The notes beneath the pieces were generated by a model. It saw only the letters and a list, made by a program, of their open reading frames with translations, was not told where the DNA came from and did not search any database. From Antilocapra americana (taxonomy: Eukaryota; Chordata; Mammalia; Artiodactyla; Antilocapridae), in the NCBI GenBank assembly GCA_007570785.1, contig ML660201.1, forward strand, positions 38,176,912 to 38,240,911: a stretch of DNA of 64,000 nucleotides, given 5' to 3'. Within the stretch, counting starts at the first letter, position 1, and every line of letters starts with the position of its first letter. This document shows, one piece after another, positions 1-11,329 of this stretch. A program made the position numbers and the translations under genes.

Positions 1-1607
1 AAGAGATTAAGAAGAGGTGGCAAGAATACACAGAAGAACTATAAAAAAAGAACTTCATGATCCAGATAATCATGATGGTGTGATCACTCACCTACAGCCA
101 GACATCCTGGAATGCTAAATCAAGTGGGCTTTAGGAAGCATCACTACAAACAAAGCTAGTGAAGGTGATGGAATTCCAGTTGAGCTATTTCAAATCCTAA
201 AAGATGATGCTGTTCAAGTGTTGCACTCAATATGCCAGCAAATTTGGAAAACTCAGCAATGGCCACAGGACTGGAAAAGGTCAGTTTTCATTCCAATCCC
301 AAAGAAAGGCAATGCCAAAGAATGCTCAAACTACCACACAGTTGCACTCATCTCACACACTAGCAAAGTAATGCTCAAAATTCTCCAAGCCAGGCTTCAA
401 CAGTACGTGAACCGTGAACTTCAAGATGTTCAAGCTGGGTTTAGAAAAGGCAGAGGAAGTAGATATCAAATTGCCATCATCTGTTGGATCATCAAAAAAG
501 CAAGAGAGTTCCAGAAAAACATCTACTTTTGTTTTATTGACTAAGCTAAAGCCTTTGACTGTGTGGATCACCACAAACTGTGGAAAAATCTTAAAGAGAT
601 GGGAATACCAGACCACCTGACCTGCCTCTTGAGAAATCTGTATGCAAGTCAAGAAGAAACAGTTAGAACTGGACATGGAACAACAGACTGGTTCCAAACT
701 GGGAAAGGAGTACTTTAAGGCTGTATATTGTCACCCTGCTTATTTAACTTATATGCAGAGTACATCATGTGAAATGCCAGGATGGATGAAGCACAAGCTG
801 GAATCAAGATTGCTGGGAGAAATATCAATAACCTCAGATATGCAGATGACACCACCCTTATGGCAGAAAGTGAAGAGGAACTAAAGGGCCTCTTGATGAA
901 ACTGAAAGAGGAGAGTGGAAAAGTTGGCTTAAAGCTCAACATTCAGAAAACAAAGATCATGGCATCTGGTCTCATCACTTCATGGCAAATAGATGAGGAA
1001 ACAATGGAAACAGTGACAAACTTTATTCTTGGGGGGGTTCCAAAATCACTGTAGATGGTGACTGCAGCCATGAAATTAAAAGACACTTGCTCCTTGGAAG
1101 AAAAACAATGACCAACCTAGACAGCATACTAAATAGCAGAGACATTACTTTGTCAACAAAGACTCATCTAGTCAAGGCTATGGTTTTTCCAGTAGTCATG
1201 TAAGGATGTGAGCATTGGACTATAAAGAAAGCTGAGCACCAAATAATTGATGCTTTTGAACTGTGGTATTGGAGTAGACTCTTGAGAATCCCTTGGACTG
1301 AAAGGAGATCCAGCCAGTCAATCCTAAAGGAAACCAGTCCTGTCCTGAATATTCATTGGAAGAACTGATGCTGAAACTGAAACTCCAGTACTTTGGCCAC
1401 CTGATGCAAAAAGCTGACTCACTGGGAAAGACCCTGATGCTGGGAAAGATTGAAGGCGGGAGAAGGGGACGAAAGAAGATGAGATGGTTGGATGGCATCA
1501 CTGACAGGATGGACATGAGTTTGAGTAAGCTCTGGGAGTTGGTGATAGACAGGGAAGCCTGGTGTGCTGCAGTCCATGGAGTCGCAGAGTCGAACATGAC
1601 TGAGTGA
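1..1607 (+). pseudogene. BovB reverse transcriptase remnant
   Basis: This is the decayed RTE-type reverse transcriptase that once copied BovB RNA (and probably Bov-tA RNA) at the nicked target. The reading frame carries the finger/palm region with WPQDWKRS and SVFIPIPKKGNAKECSNY (about 255-335), the FIDxAKAFD motif near 533-560, a GCILSPCLFNLY-like block near 720-750 and the catalytic YADD at 839-850. The C-terminal [18 protein letters not shown] and [13 protein letters not shown] segments lie at 1393-1590. Stops occur at 542-544 inside the AKAFD block, near 717 and near 768, with further frame breaks after 1054. The endonuclease domain is upstream of the window. Assignment is certain at family level; the gene is non-functional. 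Confidence 0.93.
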
Positions 1608-1632
1608 CTGAACTGAAATGACTGACTGAACT
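1..1632 (+). mobile_element. BovB (RTE-type) LINE, 3' half, cut by the window start
   Basis: The whole stretch reads as the reverse transcriptase and C-terminal part of BovB on the plus strand and ends in the ACTGA-rich tail typical of this family (about 1605-1632). The 5' part lies outside the window. The same protein segments recur in the minus-strand BovB at 42.7-46.6 kb, which gives an internal cross-check. Numerous stops and small indels show that it is dead. Confidence 0.95.
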
Positions 1633-3923
1633 CTTCTCTATGTCTCCTTTCTTTCCTTTTCCTCTGAACTACAATGTTGTCAAAAAGTCTGATGAGATCT
1701 AATACTCCTTTCCTTTCCTTCATAAAACATATGTTTTGCTTACATGCCCAAGGGTTTTTTTTCCTTTCTTGTTGTTTTCTTTTTTAAATTTAGTCTTTCT
1801 ATTTGAATATATCTTGTTGCTGATGAATATCACTAAGTATGCCTTTTCAATATGTATTTAAATTTTAAAAAACCTTTAAAAATCTCAATTACAGTTTTTG
1901 GTATTTGCTCTGGTCCTTTGCTTCAGTTTTCTTTTTCAGAAACTCTCATTCATATATTGAAGCTTCTTTGCCTATCTTCAGTATTTTGCAATTCCATGCA
2001 AATCCTCTTGGCCCTTTGTTTTATTATTTTTTTTTAATGCCTTCCTTTTCTTATTCTGGTTTCTTATGACACTATTTTATTAACTCTTTTGGTTTTCTAG
2101 TTTAGCCACTAACTGTATTTCTAAAATCTTTATCTTTTCATTTCTAATCCTTTCTTGAGTTCTGTCATGTAATTTGAATTTTTCTAATTTTGATTTTTGT
2201 TGCTTTTTTCATATCTTATATAATTGTTTAATGTCTTGTTTTGAAATAGAATGTCACAATTTTGATCTTTTTCTGATCATATATTTCTGTCACACTTTCA
2301 TACTTTAAAGGATATATTTTACTACTTGAGCTCTTTTTCTTTTAACAACTTTGTATGAGATTTAACCTGGATATTTTCAATTGGTCTTTTTCTATATGAA
2401 ATTAGTTTCCTTGAACTTTTAGAAGGAAGGTTGGTTGGGGAAAACATTTATTTATTTATTTAGGTTCCGTTAAACTGGGAAGTTCAACTGAACTACTACT
2501 TATGTATTAAGTAGTATTAAGTACTTTCAACCACTGTTGAATATTCTATTAAAAATATGGTGGCCTGCTTTTTTGGATTTTCTGTCTCTGTTCCCATCTC
2601 ACATGTTTATCTGGATCTTCTTCCCTCTCTTTTGTGTCTACTGACCCTCTTCTGTTCAGTTTTGATTCCACTTCCAGCAGTTTCTCCTTGATGTAGTACC
2701 CTGTCCTGAAAAAAGAACAAAACTGTGTGGGTCAGTTTTGGTACAGGAAAGATTGCTCCAGCTCCTTCATAGCTAGCAGAATTCTCCCTGTGATGGGATG
2801 CAGCAGAACCATTCCCAGTGTTAGCTGCCACTTTAAAACTGGCCTGGCAAGCCCTTCATGTACCCATAGTATCTGTGGGATCTTTCAGGGGCTCGTCCTC
2901 CTGTTTCCAGGTCTTTCTGATGCTCCATGGCTTGCCTCTGGGCCCTCCCCCACTCCAGAGGCCTGTTGATGCCTCCTTGTCTTCTGAGGACTGTGGATAC
3001 CTTGTCAGCTTGTTTTCCTTCAGGCTTAGTCCATGGATTCTGATTTTGCTAACTAGTTTCTCTGTCTGATTTTACCTGATGACTCAAGAAGATTCAAACA
3101 TTTCACAGCCACTGCATATCTTGCCCTAATCCTCTGATTCAGTAGTTTCAACAAGCAAAAATGATCATCTGATTTGACTTAGCATGGAGAAGATTTTTAA
3201 AGGAAGAAAGTGCATCTGGACAAGTGAATCTGGGCATTTGTCTGGGTAATTTAAATTTATTTTTCAGGAGGGCAATGCTAATTCCTGAATTATAATGTTA
3301 CCAAAACTATACTGGGAGAACACACGTGTGGAGTCAATAAAAAAAAATAAGGAAATATCTTTAATTATGCAGTGATATTTGCAATTGATCCCCTAGGTCT
3401 CTCTGTTTTCTCAACTCTACTTTCCACGTAAACCTCAGTGGGTGGAATGTTCTAAAGCACTTAGAAAGTTGAGGCTGATCACTGATGATCTGACTCTAAA
3501 TGGACCACAGCCAGCAAATTACCAAACCAGGGCAGGGCTTGCTGGCAGTGTCTGTGCTCTGGGCATTCTGTTCTTGTTTTCAGTGAGGAGCAGAGGCTTT
3601 CTTAAATGCAAATCTCCCTGTAATTCTGTGTTGACCTTCAAAGTACATGTAGGGTAAATTACTTTATTGGGGAAAAAAAATTGACTTATGGGAAAATAAT
3701 ACTACCAGATATTTCTGTCCATTCCACTGTAGCACAAAATCAGACTAGCACACAAGGGATGGTATTGATAAAAAATATCCTACTCATTTCAAAAGTAATA
3801 ATTACAACTTTAAGGTATTATGCTCAGGATTTCCAAAAATGAAAGATGTACGATATGTAGAGTAATGAGCTTCAACTAATAAATACACTATCAATAATTT
3901 TAAATAGCTCTTTGTGGCTAAAT
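1633..3923. other. Unassigned AT-rich sequence, no gene seen
   Basis: The first part (1633-2600) is T-rich with short ATTT runs and could hide a very old LINE. The part from 2700 to 3070 is more GC-rich, with only short overlapping open frames. I recognise no repeat family and no gene. Confidence 0.5.
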
Positions 3924-4141
3924 GGGCTTCCCTGGTGGCTCAGAAGGTAAAGCATCTGCCTGCAATGTGGGAGATCCCAGGTTTGATCCCTGGGTGGGTC
4001 AGGAAGATTCCCTGGAGAAGGAAATGGCAAACCCCTCCAGTACTGTTGCCTGGAAAATTCCATGGACGGAGGAGCCCAGTAGGCTACAGTCCTTGGGGGT
4101 CGCAAAGAGTCGGATATGACTGAGCAACTTCACTTTCTTTT
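3924..4141 (+). mobile_element. Bov-tA SINE
   Basis: Full-length tRNA-derived SINE. It starts GGGCTTCCCTGGTGGCTCAG, has the internal Pol III promoter boxes (A box near 3936, B box GGTTTGATCCC near 3981), the body GGAGAAGGAAATGGCAA, and a BovB-like 3' end (GTCGCAAAGAGTCGGATATG). Target-site duplications TGTGGCTAAAT (3913-3923) and TGTGCCTAAAT (4147-4157) differ at one base. Confidence 0.95.
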
Positions 4142-4607
4142 CTTTATGTGCCTAAATAATATGAGTCCATTCCAGAGGACCTTTGGGGTTTGGCATCAGC
4201 TTCCAGGATTCAACATTTTTTCTGTCTCACCTGAGAATTTCCAGGCCATGCTATCAGGATGAAGACACACGATTTGCCTCATCTTTTGTGTCTCTCTCTT
4301 CCAGTCCTATCTGCCATTCAGCCATACTTTGAATGCTGTCCAGCAAGGAACTGAGTTTTGATGGTGCCAAACAGAAGCAAAAGAAACCCCCTTTGCCTGA
4401 TTTCTTTATATAAAACAAAAACCACCCTGATAATAACTAAATCTTGATACTTAAGGATAATAATTTTCATTGTTACAACAGTCAGGTGCTGAAGTTTTCT
4501 CAGATAGAAAAGCAAGAGAGAGAGCAAGAGAGACAGACTTACAGAGACAGACACAGCCATGCAGATACAGACATTTATACTTAAATCCTACCTATACCTA
4601 ACCATGA

Positions 4608-4811
4608 GGGCTTCTCTGCTGGTTCAGTGTTAAAGAATCTGCCTGCAATGCAGGAGACATGGGTTTGATCCCTGGGTCATGGAGATCCTCTGGAGGAGGG
4701 CATAGCAACCCACTCCAGTATTCTTGCCTGGAGGATCCCATGGACAGAGGAGCCTAGCGGTCTTCAGTCTATGAGATCACAGAGTCCCACAGGACTTAGG
4801 AACTAAACAAC
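4608..4811 (+). mobile_element. Bov-tA SINE
   Basis: Same SINE family, plus strand, with 5' GGGCTTCTCTGCTGGTTCAG, B box GGTTTGATCCC and 3' end GAGATCACAGAGTCCCACAG. It is more diverged than the 3924 copy. No convincing target-site duplication was seen. Confidence 0.92.
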
Positions 4812-7124
4812 ACCTTACCTATTTCTTATTACTTACAATGTATCTTTTACTGAGAATCTGTGATCATCTGGAGCTGTAAGCAAAGCTTCAAGAGCAAGAC
4901 AATTCTAAAACCCTCTACCCTGCATGCTCTACTTTGAACACAAAGCACCTCCAGGAAGAGACCCCTCTCTCCTTCACCTACCTCCTGCCTTGTTCGGAAC
5001 ACAATGAATAGGAATATATTACAATTAAAGTGACCAAACTGTACCCAATACAAGATGAGAAAACCCAGCCAGACAGATTTTGTCTGCACATCTTCTCATC
5101 TAAGATGAGTCCAGTTTGGGCTCATTTAAACCGCTAAACAAGATCTCGCAAACTTCTGTATTTCAACTGCTACAAAGGTCACAAAACCTACATTCATTTC
5201 CCACTGAACATCTGCTGTGCTGCCGTTTCTGCGTTTTCCAGGTGAGGGAATGAGGCGTGCCAAGGCACTGTGAGGGAGAGGTCACTTAATTTTCCTTTGT
5301 AAAGCCAAATCCCCTGTGCTCTCTATTATCACCAATCAATTTTACATAAATAGCAAAATTAAGCTCCATTATTCTCATTTACCACAAAATTAGAGGAATT
5401 AATTAAACATGGAAAAAGTGCCCATGTCTGCCAAATCACTACTTCCAGTAGGTAGGAACAAGTTCAGGAATTTGGCGCAGGCAGGAAGAAAAATCAACAC
5501 AGTATCCAGAAACAGTGGAGAGGCTCCACTGACAAGGTTTTGTAAAAAGCACCAGTCTGAAGGCGCCAGCAGGCTTCTGAGTCCCTCCCTTGCAGCCGGG
5601 ACATGGGGAACACCCTTTCTTACAGGGATGGAATCTAGCACCTTCACACTGCCCAGTGTGGCTTCTCTGTTGTTGTTTTGGGAAGCTATGGTTAATGTTT
5701 GGTTTGAGTTTGAACAAACCCAAAAGAAAGGGTGAACGTAAGGTCCTATTTTTCAAACCCAGATTTGTCAGAGAGGTTCCTTCATGTGCCTGTTTCTAAT
5801 GAGTTTCCACTGAACTCCAGGAATCAAACCACTGGAGCAACGTGACCTTTCTCAACTTGTGTTTAAGACCAAATTTCTGAAATAGAAACAGAAAGGGTGA
5901 GAAGTCCAACTTTCATAGTTTTTTACATTCAACTCAGCAATGCTCAGATTTGTTAGAAAGTTTAGAAATTATGAGACCAAGAATGCTGAAGTATTTTCAT
6001 AAACTGAAAGGAGAGATTCAAAAATAAGATTAAAGGGTTCTTCAAAGATTGCCTAAGAGTCCCTTGCAACTCCTCCTATTATGAAACAATGAAATATATA
6101 CTATTCCTTAAATAAACCCACCGGAATGATACCCTTTTTAGGCTGTTGCGCTGCAGTAAAAAAGATCTTCACATCTTTCTTAATGAGATTTTTATTGCTC
6201 ATGTAAATTTGTCTTGTGCTAAATTTTTGTCTTGGGAACCCTGAATTATGTTACCTTGAGTTGTTCCCAGTAAGCATGCATGCATCCACCCAATTTTTGC
6301 TGTGAAAACGGCTCCTTCTGGCAAAGTGAAAGCAATTGGAACTCAGTTTAATTAGCTGCCTTCTGTAAATACGCCATTATTCTTCCAGCTCTGTGCTCGA
6401 GTTATATTTACAGAGGGAACAGATAGAAATAATTATTTTCAGTTGCAGTTAGTCAGTATTAGTTAATGTCTGGGAGTAATTGAGAGGAAATTAAGACAAG
6501 TGTAGATCATGGGGACAAAACCGAGGATGAATGAGGGCCTGTCGGCAGCATCTCACCTGCATTTTCTTGCATGGACCCAGAATTCAACTAGACAGAGAAG
6601 TAACAGGTTTCTCACCTGAAACCCAACTGGCAACCCACATGAAATCTCCACTATCCGCTTTCAAATAATTACACGGTAGGTTATCTATTTTAGATGGTCA
6701 ACTCCCAGGCCAACTTCTCTTGGGGTCTCAATGTACTTGTGAGCTAGTCATGTTTCTTTGGACTCGCTGGCACCCTGGGAAGACAAACTCAATTTAACAT
6801 CAGCCAGAGCCAAGGAGATAAAGGAAGAGAGTCTGCTGTTCCCCAAAGCCTTAATGTAACCCAAAGTCAAATATAAAAGGTGGATATATTAGGTGTTATG
6901 CTGGTTTCCACTAGATTATTAACAGTTGACTAGTTTTAACAACTTCATCATTAAGATTTGTAACACAGGTATTAGTGAGGGTAAGAATGACTGAGAAAGG
7001 CCCTACAACCCTCCTGACAGGAATGATAGGGGACAGATCATTTGGGAGAGGCTTCCTCGGAGCCCAGACGCCGGAAGACAGCACGCCCATCAGTTCTGCG
7101 GTCTGGGAGAGGGGAGCAAAACCA
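4812..7124. other. Unassigned sequence, no gene seen
   Basis: There are no recognisable repeats over most of this stretch. Overlapping open frames of up to 108 codons at 5399-5756 occur on both strands and show no motif, so I treat them as chance. The stretch 6170-6500 is described separately as a conserved-element candidate. Confidence 0.5.
6170..6500. promoter_or_regulatory. Conserved non-coding element candidate
   Basis: Repeat-free, AT-rich sequence with many homeodomain-type cores: TTTAATTAGCTGCC near 6347, AATAATTATTTT near 6428 and TTAGTTAATG near 6459. There is also a run of balanced, low-CpG complex sequence. This texture is common in vertebrate developmental enhancers. It is inference from composition only, since no alignment was available. 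Confidence 0.3.
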
Positions 7125-7275
7125 GCTCTGGATACTTGTTCAGGTCCCAGTGCTGGCTAACTGAGATCCTGAGCAAGTTATCTACAGTCTCAGTTTCGTC
7201 ATCTGAAAGATGTGAAAACCATCAGACCGGAAGGGCTGAATAAGATAAGCCACAGGGACGCAGTCAGCACTGAGC
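7125..7275 (+). mobile_element. MIR SINE, diverged
   Basis: The order of blocks matches MIR: AGGTCCCAGTGCTGGCT, then GAGCAAGTTATCTACAGTCTC, CAGTTTCGTCATCTGAAAGA and a downstream GAATAAGATAAG. Divergence is high. Confidence 0.7.
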
Positions 7276-7963
7276 TAGAAGTGCAGAAAGGGACTGAGCA
7301 GGTGTCTACGATCTCTGGCGCTATTCCCACTAGCAGGTGTCGTATCTGGGCGCAGAGAGGCGTCTGGGGTGGGAAACATTAAGAGGGGAGGAAGTGCCAA
7401 CTGTTGGGCGTGTCCGCAGCTGGGATGACGGGCAGAGTCTGAGACTGTTCTGTCAGAGGAGAGACAGAGTCCTTTTGTCTTTTGTCTGTTCTATATTTAT
7501 TTGTGTATTTAGAGTTTCACATATGAGTCTTGGCAAGCTTCTAGCTCAGAGCAGAATCACGGTTCCTGAGAAAAGTGGGGAAACTCTGGGTGTGATTAGG
7601 GTAGCCTTGAGGTCCAAGGGACAAAGTATGAGAGGATTTGGGAGGAGAGTTTCTTTTTTGCCACTGCCTGGCGCCAGCCACATCCTGGCACCCAGGACTG
7701 AGGGTTCCAGGAGCGCAGGGAGTCAGCCCTGCTGGAGCTTCAAGGTCGACCCTGGTGCCTAGGAGTTTCTGCCCAGTGGTCTGGCACTAATTGACGTGGA
7801 GAGCTGGACCCACAGAGGCAGGTCCAAGGTAGGGGAGACAGACAGAGGACAATAGCAGCTCATAGATCCATCCAGGGGCAAATGTGAGGCACCACGTGGG
7901 GAAGTATCTGGGTGACCAATTTCTAATTATGGGATCACAAAGAGCCACAGAGTTCCATCATTT
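7276..7963. other. Unassigned sequence, no gene seen
   Basis: Moderately GC-rich sequence. One open frame of 141 codons (7337-7762) shows no recognisable motif and no clear start context. I call it chance. Confidence 0.45.
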
Positions 7964-7980
7964 ATGCTCTTACATCTTAA

Positions 7981-8350
7981 GAATTGATGCTTTCAAATTC
8001 AGGTGCATCCTCCTCTCCTCCTGAGAGTCCTTTGGATTGCAAGGAGATCAAACCAGTCCATCCAAAAGGAAATCAACCCTGAATATTCATTGGAAGGACT
8101 GAAGTTCCAATACTTTGGCCATGTGATGCAAAGAGCTGACTCTTTGAAAAGACCCAGATGCTGGGAAGGACTGAGGGCAGGAGGAGAAGGGGTCAGCAAA
8201 GGATGAGATGGTTGGATGGCATCATTGACTCAATGGACATGAATATGAGCAAACTCTGCAAGATAGTGAAGAACAGGGAAGCCTGGCGTGCTGCAGTCTA
8301 TGAGGTCACCATAAATCAGACATGGCTGAGGGACTGAACAACAACAACAA
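7981..8350 (+). mobile_element. BovB LINE, 5'-truncated 3' end
   Basis: Only the last ~370 bp of BovB are present, including the FGHVMQRADSLKRP-coding segment and the GAAGCCTGGCGTGCTGCAGT block, with a (CAA)n tail at 8338-8350. It is flanked by 17-bp target-site duplications, ATGCTCTTACATCTTAA (7964-7980) and ATGCTCTGACATCATAA (8351-8367), which match at 15 positions. The duplications fix both ends of the insertion. Confidence 0.95.
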
Positions 8351-8367
8351 ATGCTCTGACATCATAA

Positions 8368-9168
8368 TCATAGAATCAGAAGACTTAAAATGCTGGTTTG
8401 GAATCCATAAACTCTGGAATGAGATTAGCACTCATCCAAACCTGCAGAATGCTCTAGGTGAGGGAAAGGATCTCCCTAACGCCATGGAAGTAGTTGTTGC
8501 CAGCTGATGTCTTTATTCTCTTTCGCTGCCACTTTGAGTCCCAATCCCAACCATCAGGAGCAGAAGCGGTCCTCTTTAATGTCCTCTGGGAAGAGAACAA
8601 GCTAAGATCTCCCACCATGATCCTGGACCAAACTCGTCGAGCTTTCTGCCCAGCTCCTGAAAGAGGCCACGTGGAACACTGGGGCTCCCCATCTAGGGGT
8701 CTGGAGGCCAAGATGCAACCCCATTTCCACAGCTTCTCAGGGTTGGTGGTGAGTGTTTTCTCATTTTATATCACAGAGGGGAACCTTATTTCTCAACAAC
8801 CACCATCTTGGAGAGTAGTTTGAAATAATTTCAAAGTTACTGAAAAAAGTAACAAAATATGGAGGACTCCTATTATCATCTTTATCCAGGTTCACCCATT
8901 TCTAACATTTATTTTTCACACATCCATATTAGAACGTGTTTTTATGAGTCATTTGAGAGTACACTACTTCATGCCCTTTAACCTCTTAATACCTAGGCCT
9001 GTGTTCCGTAGACTATTAGCCCCATGAAATAATCTGCCAGAAGAGATTCCTTGGCCTACAAAATGCAGACACTGCTCCAAGCTACAATACCTTTTTAAAA
9101 CTAAGGGTTCTAAGAGAGAGCATTGTGACCCAATGGACCCAAAGGGGGTTGGACCAGAAAACCATTTT

Positions 9169-9174
<6 letters not shown>
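8368..9174. other. Mostly unassigned sequence; possible L1M piece
   Basis: The part 8454-8823 contains overlapping open frames on both strands without motifs. The part 8823-8945 (ACTGAAAAAAGTAACAAAAT, then GTTCACCCATTTCTAACATT) resembles the 3' region of old L1M elements in antisense, at low confidence. Confidence 0.4.
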
Positions 9175-9242
<68 letters not shown>

Positions 9243-9258
9243 ATGTGCATATGTGTGT
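9175..9258. repeat. (GT)n microsatellite
   Basis: A perfect GT run of about 33 units occupies 9175-9241, followed by an imperfect ATGTGCATATGTGTGT tail. The Val-Cys and His-Thr open frames across it are artefacts. The length suggests it may be polymorphic. Confidence 0.99.
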
Positions 9259-10374
9259 ACAAGGGGCACCCACTATCACTCCTTGGAACAGTCTAGGGAA
9301 TGTTCCTTTGGCCACACAGATGGAATTGGAAGCAGGCCACCTGCCTCTCTTACTTCCTCAGGGCTCCCTCAACTCCAGGACATGCTCTGTTGTTCCCCAC
9401 TGGAAGGGCGACCTCTGAACCAGGACACCTTCCTGGGCACAGGACATTCTCACTCCAGCAGAAGGGAGAAAGGAAGCGGCCCATCTGAGCCTTAGCAACT
9501 GAGACTTGTAGAAACCAGGACAGAGCCATTGATGAAGGCTGAGGGAGGGGTAGTAATTGGGATAGCAGCAACAGCCCCATTTGCAGAAGCAACAGGATGC
9601 CTAACTTGGCACTGGGGATGATTCACTGAATTAGTAAGAGACAGCTGTCTTCTCCAGACAGAAATTCTCAGTAGTCCTCAAAATAAGCCCTCTGACAAAA
9701 ATTCCATCCTGTATGCCAATGAGGCACTTTTAAAACACAAGCGTGATTAACAGAAAGCTCGCCTGGGAAGCTGAAAAGCACACACCTAACCAGCCCCTTC
9801 TCATCCAAATGGGCGCACAAAGGTGCGTCTGGAAATGAAGTGCACAAGCAGTGAAGGAAAGTGGGGTGGGAAGAGACAGAGAAGAGAAAGGAGAGAAGGG
9901 AGACTGAACGAAGGGCGGTCCCGAGTTAAGAAGGCAGGAACCATCTGCTCAGCCCCGTGCTGATTCTCAAACAACTGGGAAGCACGTAGCAGGATCCCCG
10001 GCCCCTGAGACAGAGGAGAGACACTCACAGAGGACCTGGAGCAACTACGGAGGCGAACATCTCACATACCCACGTGCTCTGCCAAGCAGTCAAATCCCTC
10101 AAATAACTCAGAAAAAGGGGATTATTCTGGACTATTGAGTGTGTGCCCCAAATACCAGTCTGGCCTAGCCAACTAGGGCCGGATGTTCGGTTCAGTAGCC
10201 ATGTGGATGGAAGCCCAGAGACAAACCCCAATCCAACAAACCCCACAGAGGCAGAGGATAGAGCACTGAGAAAAAGCTCTTATAACCAAAACTTTGGACT
10301 AATGAAGAAACTGCTGTGAAACCAAGAACTGAACAGAGGCAGACTCACTCAGGCAATTAAGATCTGAGGGCCAC
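9259..10374. other. Unassigned sequence, no gene seen
   Basis: Purine-rich stretches occur near 9850-9910. There are no recognisable repeats or conserved protein motifs. Confidence 0.5.
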
Positions 10375-10492
10375 TGACGTAGCAGCGGTTAACTGTCGCT
10401 TGCCAGCTGTGTGGCTTTAGAAGTAGTACTAAGCCTCTCTGGGCCCTACCCGCCTCATCAGCGACTTGATGATTAAAGAGTTCCTGCCCAGT
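10375..10492 (+). mobile_element. MIR SINE fragment
   Basis: The core GCCAGCTGTGTGGCTTTAG, then CTAAGCCTCTCTGGGCC and CGCCTCATC, follows the MIR order. A Bov-tA SINE begins a few bases further on, at 10499. Confidence 0.72.
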
Positions 10493-10498
10493 AATTCC

Positions 10499-10725
10499 GG
10501 GCTTCCCAGGTGATGTTAGTGGTAAAGAACCCACCTGTCAATGCAGGAGACGGAAAGGGTGAGGGTTTGATCCCTCAATTGGGAAGATCCCCTGGAGGAG
10601 GAAATAACAACCCACTTCACTATCCTTGCCTGGAGAATACCATGGACAGAGGAGCCTGGCAGGCTACAATCTATAGAGCTGCAAAGAATCAGACACAACT
10701 GAAGCCACAGAGCACACATGCACAC
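10499..10725 (+). mobile_element. Bov-tA SINE
   Basis: 5' GGGCTTCCCAGGTGATGTTA, B box GGTTTGATCCC, body GGAAGATCCCCTGGAGGAGG and 3' end GCTGCAAAGAATCAGACACA. Several substitutions against the younger copies; a CA-rich tail follows. Confidence 0.93.
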
Positions 10726-10839
10726 ACTCTATAATAGTATTGTGTTTTAAAGATGCTCCTGGTTATTTCTGAGTGAGCATAAATATGGATATATTCTCAA
10801 GATTTGTCAGAAAGATCACTATGTGATCCATGTCTCGTG

Positions 10840-10925
10840 CTCGTTCTGTGAATTAAACAAGATAATCCATGTGAAATGTTTAGTCTGCAGTAGCATTTAA
10901 TAAATAATAGCTATCATTTCTGTAA
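10840..10925 (+). mobile_element. MIR SINE 3' fragment
   Basis: GTGAATTAAACAAGATAATC, then ATGTGAAATGTTTAGTCTGC and TTTAATAAATAATAGCTAT correspond to the MIR 3' end. Confidence 0.6.
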
Positions 10926-11310
10926 TTATCATTATCAATATTATTACAGCAATGATAATATTGCCACACAATCTTGGGTTGAATGATCTCATTTAAAATC
11001 TTCCAGTTAAATGCAGATGGAGGACTCAGATGGAGCTTACCTATTTTTTAAAAGGGGAGTTAAAAATCTATTTTGATCTCTTTCGTGCAAGATAATGAAT
11101 GTGAAAATGTTTCGTACATTCTAAAGAATATTCCATCTTGTGTCTACAAAATTAAAAAAAAAATTAAAAGCCAACCCAATGTGTGGCCTCCAATGTATTT
11201 TGCTTGTTACATTTTATATTCAAAATATTAAGAGTATTTATTATTCCTGGTCCTCAGCAGCGGAAAACTCTTAGCCTGTTGAGCACTTCTGGCTGGAACA
11301 CAGGAGAAAC
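10926..11310. other. AT-rich spacer, no gene seen
   Basis: Short ATTATT runs and an A-run near 11154. Nothing further recognised. Confidence 0.5.
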
Positions 11311-11311
11311 C

Positions 11312-11325
11312 GCGCCATCTGCTGG
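11312..11325 (-). promoter_or_regulatory. CTCF-like core motif
   Basis: GCGCCATCTGCTGG is a full match to the reverse complement of the 14-base CTCF core consensus CCASYAGRKGGCRS, so the site is oriented on the minus strand. It lies at the upstream edge of a CpG-rich block, a usual setting for CTCF. The motif match is seen directly; occupancy is inferred. Confidence 0.55.
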
Positions 11326-11329
11326 CTGC

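Noticed and set aside
3914..4123. tRNA gene call from Pol III box sequences in the SINEs
   Set aside because: A and B boxes belong to tRNA-derived Bov-tA SINEs; no complete tRNA cloverleaf was found.
8964..9495. Several open frames encoding long Val-Cys or His-Thr repeats
   Set aside because: They are translations of the (GT)n microsatellite and carry no protein information.
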